From Oscillospiraceae bacterium (GTDB taxonomy: Bacteria; Bacillota; Clostridia; Oscillospirales; Oscillospiraceae), in NCBI GenBank assembly GCA_017378975.1, contig JAFNXT010000232.1, positions 1 through 17,331 on the forward strand: a stretch of 17,331 nucleotides of DNA, given 5' to 3'. Numbering within the stretch: position 1 is the stretch's first letter; each line of letters starts with the position of its first letter. Under the pieces are notes generated by a model. That model was not told the origin of the DNA, ran no database searches, and saw nothing but the letters and a program-made list of their open reading frames with translations. Of this stretch, positions 1-5,624 are shown in pieces. The translations under genes and the position numbers were made by a program.

Positions 1-297
1 GAGTTGGGAAACCCGGTCTATCCACCGGCCCGGCGGGAGCTTCTGAAGCATGGTATTTCCTGTGAGGGTCACAAGGCCCGGCAGATCACCATGGAAGATT
101 ATCATCATTACGACCGGATCTACTATATGGACCGGAGCAATGCCCGTTTTTTGGCCCGGATGCTGCCGGCGGATCCGGAGAAGATCCGGCCACTGCTGGA
201 CCGGGATGTGGCGGACCCCTGGTACACCGGGGATTTCGGACAGACATGGGATGACATCCTGACGGGCTGTCAGCAGATACTGGAGGAGCTGTTATGA
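1..297 (+). CDS. Low-molecular-weight protein tyrosine phosphatase, 3' part only
   Basis: The gene enters from the left edge, and 98 codons are visible before the TGA. The visible part is the C-terminal two thirds of a low-molecular-weight phosphotyrosine or phosphoarginine phosphatase (family usually 145-160 aa). It has the GNPVYPPARRELLKHGI segment after the missing P-loop, then a substrate-loop-like MEDYHHYDRIYYMD stretch. Near the end is ADPWYTGDF, whose Asp-Pro carries the general acid in this family. The tail TWDDILTGCQQILEELL matches the usual C-terminal helix. The CxxxxxR nucleophile loop must lie upstream of the window. Its stop overlaps the next ATG (ATGA), so the two genes are probably translationally coupled. 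Whether it acts on phosphotyrosine or phosphoarginine (YwlE-like) cannot be told from this part. The family call is secure. Confidence 0.9.
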   Translation, partial: ELGNPVYPPARRELLKHGISCEGHKARQITMEDYHHYDRIYYMDRSNARFLARMLPADPEKIRPLLDRDVADPWYTGDFGQTWDDILTGCQQILEELL

Positions 298-833
298 TCG
301 ATAAAGGGCTGTTGGAGGAACAGTTGGCGGAGCTTCCTCTGTATGTATACCATTTCATGACGCCGGAGGAGCTGGAGTTCAGTGACCGGATCCGGTGGAT
401 CTGTGAGCATGAGTGCCCCATGTACGGCAAGAGCTGGGCCTGTCCTCCCGGTGTAGGGTCTGTGGCTCAGTGCCGGGAGAAATGCCTTGGGTCCCGGGAG
501 TGTCTGATGATCGCCACGATCACGGAGGTGGCAGACATCTCGGATCTGACCGCGACCCTCGCCACCAGAGGCGACCATGAGGATCTGACAGACCAGGTCC
601 GGGATCTGATGCGTCAGCAGGGGACAGAGCCCTATGTGCTGTCCACCGAGGCCTGCGCCCGGTGTGAGCGGTGCACCATCGCCGATGGGATGCCCTGCCG
701 TTTCCCGGACAGGATGCATCCCTGCGTGGAGAGCCACGGGATCAACCTGCTGGGGCTTTTGGAAGAGATGGGGCTGGCGTTCCAGTACGGTGAGAACGTG
801 GTGACCTGGTTCTCGTTGTTGTTCTTTGACTGA
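294..833 (+). CDS. DUF2284 family cysteine-rich putative metal-binding protein
   Basis: A 179-aa soluble protein with eleven cysteines in clusters typical of DUF2284: C37, C41, C50 (CEHECP...WACPPG), C60, C64, C70, then C121, C124, C127 (CARCERC), C135 and C144. The spacing suggests one or more metal or Fe-S sites, but no biochemical role is established for the family. There is no signal peptide or membrane segment. The start ATG overlaps the stop of the phosphatase gene by four bases, with GGAGGA at 282-287 as ribosome site. A terminator follows directly, so these two genes form the end of an upstream transcription unit separate from the cdaA cluster. The family assignment is good; function is unknown. 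Confidence 0.85.
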   Translation: MIDKGLLEEQLAELPLYVYHFMTPEELEFSDRIRWICEHECPMYGKSWACPPGVGSVAQCREKCLGSRECLMIATITEVADISDLTATLATRGDHEDLTDQVRDLMRQQGTEPYVLSTEACARCERCTIADGMPCRFPDRMHPCVESHGINLLGLLEEMGLAFQYGENVVTWFSLLFFD

Positions 834-838
834 AACAA

Positions 839-870
839 GGGGGGGCGTCCCGGCGTGGGCGCCTCCTTTT
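839..870 (+). terminator. Rho-independent terminator after the DUF2284 gene
   Basis: A GC-rich stem (841-850 GGGGGCGTCC pairing with 857-866 GGGCGCCTCC, two G-U pairs) with a 6-base loop is followed by TTTT at 867-870. It starts a few bases after the TGA at 831-833. It separates the upstream pair of genes from the promoter of the cdaA cluster. Confidence 0.75.
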
Positions 871-906
871 CGTTTGGGGGGCGGGAGAATTTTTTTGCGA
901 TCACTA

Positions 907-935
907 TTGCTATTATTGGTGCTATCCGCTATAAT
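907..935 (+). promoter_or_regulatory. Sigma-A-type promoter for the cdaA cluster
   Basis: A perfect -10 TATAAT at 930-935 lies 17 bases downstream of TTGCTA (907-912), a 4/6 match to TTGACA. The predicted transcript would start near 942 and give a leader of about 65 bases before the cdaA GTG. It sits just after a terminator in a locally AT-rich stretch, as expected for the head of the long downstream gene run. Confidence 0.7.
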
Positions 936-961
936 AGTACAGATAATAGGGTGGGTATCGG

Positions 962-991
962 CTCCGGGCGAGGGGCCGGAGGAGCCCGGAG
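962..991 (+). promoter_or_regulatory. Leader hairpin overlapping the cdaA ribosome binding site
   Basis: CTCCGGGC (962-969) is perfectly complementary to GCCCGGAG (984-991), giving an 8-bp, almost all G-C stem with a 14-base loop. The purine-rich ribosome site GGAGGGGAG spans 988-996, so its first four bases are in the 3' arm. The hairpin could limit ribosome access to cdaA. The base pairing is visible; the regulatory role is inference. Confidence 0.45.
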
Positions 992-1007
992 GGGAGAGAC
1001 GCTTTTC

Positions 1008-1877
1008 GTGGACAGAGTAGAGAGCTTTTTCAATCAGTTGACCCGGATGCAGTGGTCGGACTATCTGGACATCCTGGTGGTGGCGTTCCTCATCTACCGT
1101 CTGATCCCTCTGTTCCGCTCCAGCGGTACGGTCCGGGTGGCCAAGACCGTGGGCCTGTTGCTGTTGGTGGCGTGGATCACCGACTTTTTGGAGCTGCACA
1201 CCCTGAGCTTCCTTCTGGAGCAGGTGCTGGCCGTCGGTCTGATCGCCATCGTGGTGCTGTATCAGCCGGAGCTCCGGCGGATGCTGGACAATCTTTTGAA
1301 CGTGAAGCTCACGGGCCTGTTCGGGGTGGAGAAGCCCCAGGAGGAGATGGTCTCCATCATCCAGCAGACCGTCATGGCCTGTGAGATCATGAGCCGGGAG
1401 CGTGTGGGCGCGCTGATGGTCTTCGCCCGGGGCGATACGCTGGAGGAGTTCAGCCGGAAAGGCACCCAGATCCAGGCACAGGTCTCCGAGCAGTTGATCC
1501 GGAACATCTTCTTCCCGAAGGCGGCCCTCCATGACGGTGCCATGATCATCCGGGACGGTAAGATCGCCGCCGCGGGCTGTGTTTTGCCCCTGTCCTCCAG
1601 CCATTCCCTCAGCGCTGACCTTGGCACCCGGCATCGGGCCGGCGTAGGCATGAGCGAGGTGTCCGATGCTGTGGTGGTGATCGTGTCCGAAGAGACGGGC
1701 ACCATCTCCGTGGCGGTGGGCGGTGTGCTGAAGCGGTATCTGGCACCCCAGATGCTGGAGCGGCTCCTGCGGACGGAGCTTTGCAAGGATGAGCCCCAAC
1801 AGCAGAAGGGCCTGGCCCTCCGGTTGAAGCAGAAGCTCCAGAAAACGGACAAGGGAGGGAAGAACGGTGAAAAATAA
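1008..1877 (+). CDS. cdaA: Diadenylate cyclase CdaA (c-di-AMP synthase)
   Basis: Condenses two ATP into cyclic di-AMP, the second messenger controlling potassium and osmolyte uptake and cell-wall homeostasis in Firmicutes. The 289-aa product has three N-terminal membrane helices (about residues 19-34, 46-62 and 68-86), then a cytosolic DAC domain. The catalytic DGA is at 176-178 (HDGAMI) and the RHR at 208-210 (LGTRHRAGVG), both intact. Membrane helices plus a short C-terminal tail identify the CdaA type rather than DisA. The GTG at 1008 is chosen because it follows GGAGGGGAG by about 11 bases and gives the normal family N-terminus. The same frame stays open upstream to 855 but encodes low-complexity, unlike sequence across the promoter. 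It overlaps cdaR by 11 bases. The usual third partner, glmM, is not in this window. Confidence 0.96.
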   Translation: MDRVESFFNQLTRMQWSDYLDILVVAFLIYRLIPLFRSSGTVRVAKTVGLLLLVAWITDFLELHTLSFLLEQVLAVGLIAIVVLYQPELRRMLDNLLNVKLTGLFGVEKPQEEMVSIIQQTVMACEIMSRERVGALMVFARGDTLEEFSRKGTQIQAQVSEQLIRNIFFPKAALHDGAMIIRDGKIAAAGCVLPLSSSHSLSADLGTRHRAGVGMSEVSDAVVVIVSEETGTISVAVGGVLKRYLAPQMLERLLRTELCKDEPQQQKGLALRLKQKLQKTDKGGKNGEK

Positions 1878-3141
1878 AGTCTTCCATATCCTGCTGTCTG
1901 TGGTCATCGCCTTCGCCCTGTGGGTGTATGTGATCACCGTGGAGCGGACCGAGACCGAGCAGACCTTTTACAATGTCCCTGTGGTGATCGACGGTGAGAG
2001 CGTCCTTGAGGACCGGGGCCTGAAGATCACCTCTGACACGGAGCTGACCGTGACCCTGCGGCTCAGTGGCAAGCGGTCCGTGCTGAACGATTTGAGAAGC
2101 TCCGATATCACCGTGCTGGCGGATCTGACCAGGATCACCGAGGCCGGCAAGAAGGGGCTGAGCTATGACGTATCCTTCCCCGGTGATGTCCGGGACAGCG
2201 CCGTCGAGGTGATCGGCAGAGAGCCTGCTACCATCACACTGACGGTGGCCCAGTGGGCGTCCAAGGAGATCCCCATCCAGACCCAACTGCCCGGCACGTT
2301 GCCGGAGGACTATATCATCGACTATCAGAACGTCCATCTCGATCATGGCTCCGTTTCGATCGCCGGTCCCAAGGACGTGGTCGATCAGATCGGCATGGCC
2401 AAGGTGGTGGTGGATATGGAAGGCCGCACCGAGTCCGTGGAGGAGCGGGTGAATATCATCCTCTGCGACAGTCGGGGCGTGCCGGTGTCCGATGTGAGTG
2501 CCGTGACCCCGGAGCCCTACCGGATCCTTGCCAAGGTGCCGGTGCTCATGGTCCGGGATCTGCAGCTGGTGCTCCCCGTCACCGACGGCGGCGGACTGAC
2601 GGCGCAGGATGTGTCCGTCACCATGGAGTATGAGACGATCACCGTGGGCGGTCCGTCCTCGGTGGTTTCCAGGATGGATCCGGTCATCACCCTCGGTACC
2701 ATCGATCTGAGTCAGGAGAACGAGAGCTTCACGGACCGGGAGTACCCGGTGAAGCTGCCGGAAGGCGTGCGGAACATCTCCGGCTTCGATACAGTGAAGG
2801 CTTCGCTGGAGCTTCCGCCCATGAAGGTCAGGGAGTTTACCGTGGGACAGAAGCAGTTCGTGTTCACGGGGCTGCCCGAGGGCATGAAGTACACGGTCCG
2901 TACCCAGTCTTTGGGCGTCTGGATCCGGGGGCGTGAGACGATCCTGGAGAAGGTGGAGGCCGGTCAGATCCGGCTGGAGGTGGACCTGAGCGGTGCCACT
3001 CAGACCGGCTACTTCCCTGCCACCGTGGTGGTGGAGGGAGTCAGCGAGGTGGGCGTGGTGCCCGATCCCAGCGCTCCCAATGAGCCCTATGAGGTCTATG
3101 TCGCCATCGAAGCGAAGCTTCCGGTGGTGCCGGAGGGCTGA
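1867..3141 (+). CDS. cdaR: CdaR, YbbR-domain regulator of CdaA
   Basis: A 424-aa membrane-anchored protein. An N-terminal helix (about residues 5-23, ending in the family-typical ALWVYVI) is followed by four extracellular YbbR repeats at about 35-125, 133-218, 228-315 and 322-415. Each carries the recurrent pattern G-x-(K/P/R)-xx(V/I)L or VV...D(L/M), for example LSGKRSVLNDL, IAGPKDVVDQI, VGGPSSVVSRM and IRGRETILEKV. CdaR binds CdaA in the membrane and modulates c-di-AMP synthesis. The GTG start at 1867 lies inside the end of cdaA and has a strong AAGGGAGGGA site 7 bases upstream, so the pair is translationally coupled. The call rests on the repeats and on position directly after cdaA. Confidence 0.95.
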   Translation: MKNKVFHILLSVVIAFALWVYVITVERTETEQTFYNVPVVIDGESVLEDRGLKITSDTELTVTLRLSGKRSVLNDLRSSDITVLADLTRITEAGKKGLSYDVSFPGDVRDSAVEVIGREPATITLTVAQWASKEIPIQTQLPGTLPEDYIIDYQNVHLDHGSVSIAGPKDVVDQIGMAKVVVDMEGRTESVEERVNIILCDSRGVPVSDVSAVTPEPYRILAKVPVLMVRDLQLVLPVTDGGGLTAQDVSVTMEYETITVGGPSSVVSRMDPVITLGTIDLSQENESFTDREYPVKLPEGVRNISGFDTVKASLELPPMKVREFTVGQKQFVFTGLPEGMKYTVRTQSLGVWIRGRETILEKVEAGQIRLEVDLSGATQTGYFPATVVVEGVSEVGVVPDPSAPNEPYEVYVAIEAKLPVVPEG

Positions 3142-3142
3142 G

Positions 3143-3559
3143 ATGGAACAGATCGTCCGTGTGAAAAAGGTCCATGAGGACGGCACGGTCCGGGCGGTCC
3201 TCGTGCGTCAGAGTGCCTGCTCCGGGGACTGTCACAAGTGCTCCGGCTGTGGTGCCGCCACGCAGACCATGGAGCTGTTGGTCAACGATCCCATCGGCGT
3301 GGAGGTCGGGGATCTGGTGACCATCACCGGCTCCACAGGACCGGTGCTGGGGGCGGCGGCCATGCTGTATATGCTCCCGCTGGCCCTGTTCTACATCGGA
3401 TATTATATCGGCGCTGTGCTCCGGCATGGGGCTCTGGGCGGTGGTCTGGGGTTCCTTGTGGGGATCGGCGCGGCGGTGGTCTATGACCGGACCGTCGCCC
3501 GGAAGCGAGAAGTTGTTTATACGATCACCGGCTATGCCGGGACCCGAGAGGAAGGATGA
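3143..3559 (+). CDS. RseC/MucC-like SoxR-reducing-system family protein
   Basis: A 138-aa protein with an N-terminal cytosolic part containing a Cys cluster at residues 26, 30, 33 and 36 (CSGDCHKCSGC), then two membrane helices (about 67-92 and 98-115) and a short basic tail. This is the layout of the RseC family, named from Proteobacteria where RseC affects sigma-E and SoxR reduction. In clostridia, family members are thought to be linked to redox or electron-transfer functions, and no sigma-E system is expected. The ATG follows the cdaR stop by one base, with GGAGGG five bases upstream. Its position inside a c-di-AMP/ribonuclease run gives no clear functional hint. The family call is good; the role is unknown. 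Confidence 0.85.
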   Translation: MEQIVRVKKVHEDGTVRAVLVRQSACSGDCHKCSGCGAATQTMELLVNDPIGVEVGDLVTITGSTGPVLGAAAMLYMLPLALFYIGYYIGAVLRHGALGGGLGFLVGIGAAVVYDRTVARKREVVYTITGYAGTREEG

Positions 3560-3564
3560 CTGAA

Positions 3565-4443
3565 GTGATCAAAAGTATGACTGGCTACGGCCGTGCTGTG
3601 GAGACAGTGAACGGCCGGGAGTTCACGGTGGAGGTCCGTTCTGTCAACAACCGGTATCTGGACTGCGGCGTTAAGCTGCCCAGAGCCCTGACCTTCGCCG
3701 AGGAAGCGGTGAAGCAGGCGGTGAAGGCTACAATCTCCCGCGGCAAGGTGGATGTGTTCATCTCCTGCCGCTCCGAGGGCGGTGAGGAGGTCCGGGTGAG
3801 CCTGAACCAGACCGTGCTCCAGGGGTATCTGACTGCCATGCGGCAGATGGTGACCGATCACGGTGTGGCGGACGATATCAGCGTTTCCACCCTGTCCCGT
3901 CTGCCCGATGTGTTCACGCTGGAGCGTCCTGAGGTGGACGAGGACCAGCTGAAGGCGGATCTGATGGCCGTGGTGGCCAAGGCGCTGGCGGGATATGACG
4001 CCATGCGTACCACCGAAGGTCAGGCTCTGGAGAACGATCTGCGGACCAGAGGCGATACGATCCGGGAGCTGGTGGCTCAGGTGGAGCAGGGGAACGGTCA
4101 GACCGTGTCTGATTACCGCGCCCGGCTGGAGGCCAAGCTTCGGGAGGTGCTGGAGAATACATCGATCGACGAGAGCCGGATCCTCACCGAGGCCGCGATC
4201 TTCGCCGACAAGGTGGCGGTGGACGAGGAGACCGTCCGTCTGCGCAGTCACCTGAAGCAGATGGATGCCATGCTGACCACCGGCGGTGCCGTGGGCCGGA
4301 AGCTGGACTTCCTCCTGCAGGAGATGAACCGGGAGACCAACACCATCGGCTCCAAGTGCTCCGACGTCCGGCTGGCCCGGATCGTGGTGGACATCAAGGC
4401 CGAGCTGGAGAAGATCCGGGAGCAGACCCAGAACATCGAGTAA
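3565..4443 (+). CDS. yicC: YicC family endoribonuclease
   Basis: A protein of 292 aa beginning [10 protein letters not shown], the family's hallmark N-terminus. It ends with the DUF1732 region ([21 protein letters not shown], followed by a conserved helical tail through [11 protein letters not shown]). YicC proteins are ring-forming RNA-degrading enzymes; E. coli YicC acts in degradation of a small RNA. I prefer the GTG at 3565. AGGAAGG (3549-3555) is 9 bases before it, and this start reproduces the family's usual length and start. The in-frame ATG at 3556 overlaps the previous stop but sits directly against that ribosome site and would add only three residues. In Firmicutes yicC, remA and gmk are commonly neighbours, as here. 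Confidence 0.93.
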   Translation: MIKSMTGYGRAVETVNGREFTVEVRSVNNRYLDCGVKLPRALTFAEEAVKQAVKATISRGKVDVFISCRSEGGEEVRVSLNQTVLQGYLTAMRQMVTDHGVADDISVSTLSRLPDVFTLERPEVDEDQLKADLMAVVAKALAGYDAMRTTEGQALENDLRTRGDTIRELVAQVEQGNGQTVSDYRARLEAKLREVLENTSIDESRILTEAAIFADKVAVDEETVRLRSHLKQMDAMLTTGGAVGRKLDFLLQEMNRETNTIGSKCSDVRLARIVVDIKAELEKIREQTQNIE

Positions 4444-4454
4444 AAGAGGTCGCT

Positions 4455-4715
4455 ATGAAACTGATAAACATCGGATTCGGGAGCCTGATCGCCGCCAGCC
4501 GTGTGCTGGCGATCGTGGACCCGGAATCCGCTCCCATCAAGAGAGTGGTACAGGAAGCCCGGGACCGGGGGATGCTGATCGACGCGTCCTACGGCCGGAA
4601 GACCAAGTCCGTGATCCTGATGGATACAGACCATGTGATCCTGTCGGCCATGACACCGGACATCCTGGGTGCCCGGTGGACCGGGACGCAGGAAGAAAGC
4701 GAGGAAACGGTATGA
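4455..4715 (+). CDS. remA: RemA family DNA-binding regulator
   Basis: An 86-aa protein starting [20 protein letters not shown], the signature of the RemA/DUF370 family. The central [27 protein letters not shown] segment holds the conserved Arg residues implicated in DNA contact in Bacillus RemA. RemA oligomerises into rings and activates matrix and osmoprotection genes in B. subtilis. Its targets in this organism are unknown. The ATG has AGAGGT at 4445-4450. The stop overlaps the gmk start by four bases (ATGA), so expression is coupled to guanylate kinase, the usual arrangement in clostridia. Confidence 0.93.
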   Translation: MKLINIGFGSLIAASRVLAIVDPESAPIKRVVQEARDRGMLIDASYGRKTKSVILMDTDHVILSAMTPDILGARWTGTQEESEETV

Positions 4716-5275
4716 GCCAAGGGAAGCTGTTCGTCATCTCCGGCGCCTCCGGCGTGGGGAAGGGCACCGTGCTCGGCCGGGTGATGAAGGTCCGGGAGGA
4801 TCTGCGGTTCTCCGTGTCGGCCACTACCCGTGCCCCCAGACCCGGCGAGGAGGATGGCGTACACTACTATTTCATCTCCATGGAACGCTTCCGGGAGATG
4901 GTGGACAACGACGAGTTCCTGGAATATGACCTGCACGCCAATGCCGGATACGGTACCCCTCTGAAGCAGCTGGAGGAGAAGCTCCGGCATGGCAGCGTGG
5001 TGCTGGACATCGAGCCGGTGGGTGCCGGGAACGTGAAGAAAAAGATGCCGGATGCCACCTTGATCTTCATCATGCCTCCTTCCATGGAGGAGCTGGAGCG
5101 CAGGCTCCGGGGCCGGGGCGACACCTCTGAGGAGCAGATCGCTCTGCGGATGGAGCGGGCCCGGTGGGAGATGGAACAGCGGCACTGGTATGACCATACC
5201 GTGGTCAATGACGATCTGGACCGCTGTGTGGAAGAAGTCCTGCAGATCATCGCCGAAAAGGTCGATGAAAAATAA
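4712..5275 (+). CDS. gmk: Guanylate kinase
   Basis: Phosphorylates GMP to GDP with ATP, an essential step of GTP and dGTP supply. The 187-aa product carries the P-loop GASGVGKG (11-18), the GMP-binding [19 protein letters not shown] block (36-54), [13 protein letters not shown] (71-83), the [12 protein letters not shown] segment (98-109) and the lid [17 protein letters not shown] (131-147). It is slightly shorter than B. subtilis or E. coli Gmk (about 205 aa), mostly at the C-terminus. The ATG overlaps the remA stop by four bases. The ORF is open further upstream, but that stretch lies inside remA and does not resemble the family. A 124-base gap with repeats separates it from rpoZ. Confidence 0.96.
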   Translation: MSQGKLFVISGASGVGKGTVLGRVMKVREDLRFSVSATTRAPRPGEEDGVHYYFISMERFREMVDNDEFLEYDLHANAGYGTPLKQLEEKLRHGSVVLDIEPVGAGNVKKKMPDATLIFIMPPSMEELERRLRGRGDTSEEQIALRMERARWEMEQRHWYDHTVVNDDLDRCVEEVLQIIAEKVDEK

Positions 5276-5290
5276 AAGAAGAGCCGGAGC

Positions 5291-5368
5291 GTAGGTGACC
5301 TACATTCCAAATCATCCCCGAAGGGGATACCATCACTCTTCACTCTTCACTTTTCACTATTCACTAAA
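5291..5368 (+). repeat. Heptamer tandem repeats and small palindromes between gmk and rpoZ
   Basis: Five consecutive 7-base units starting CACT lie at 5334-5368: CACTCTT twice, CACTTTT, CACTATT and CACTAAA. They are preceded by a palindrome GTAGGTGACCTAC (5291-5303) and a hairpin ATCCCC-GAA-GGGGAT (5314-5328). The stretch is much more AT-rich than the flanking genes. Similar degenerate heptamer arrays occur between genes in many bacteria and probably arise by slippage or mobile-element activity. No coding potential is convincing, and no terminator follows gmk. Confidence 0.65.
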
Positions 5369-5399
5369 TCAGTATTTTTTTATTTGGAGGAACTTTACT

Positions 5400-5606
5400 A
5401 TGCTGTACCCCCCTGTTGCAGATATGCTGAAGAACGTCGAGAGCCGTTACCTGCTGGTGAACGTGGTGGCTCAGAGAGCCCGTCAGATCGCGGTGGAGGC
5501 TGAGGCCTTCCAGGAGGAACTGCCGGACAAGCCTGTGACCATGGCGATCCGGGAAGTGGCGGAGGGCAAGCTCACCGCCAGCCTGAAAGACGAATATATG
5601 GAGTAA
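5400..5606 (+). CDS. rpoZ: RNA polymerase omega subunit
   Basis: A 68-aa protein matching bacterial omega: a start MLYPPVADMLKNVESRYLLV followed by the core helix NVVAQRARQI and the AIREVAEGKL motif near the end. Omega stabilises RNA polymerase assembly by binding beta-prime and, in some phyla, contributes to a ppGpp site. TTGGAGG at 5384-5390 is 9 bases before the chosen ATG; the frame is open further upstream only through the heptamer repeats. Its place directly after gmk is the standard Firmicutes order. The length is typical for clostridial omega. Confidence 0.95.
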   Translation: MLYPPVADMLKNVESRYLLVNVVAQRARQIAVEAEAFQEELPDKPVTMAIREVAEGKLTASLKDEYME

Positions 5607-5624
5607 GAAGGAGGATGGGGCTGT

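Noticed and set aside
855..1007. N-terminal extension of CdaA by 51 residues
   Set aside because: It would run through the terminator stem, the promoter and the leader, and encodes Gly/Arg-rich sequence absent from the family. The GTG at 1008 has a proper ribosome site.
270..3186. Long minus-strand open frames opposite cdaA and cdaR
   Set aside because: Low-complexity products, no ribosome sites of note, and they span a promoter and terminator of the real genes.
5334..5368. Heptamer array considered as CRISPR
   Set aside because: Units are 7 bases with no spacers and no cas genes nearby.
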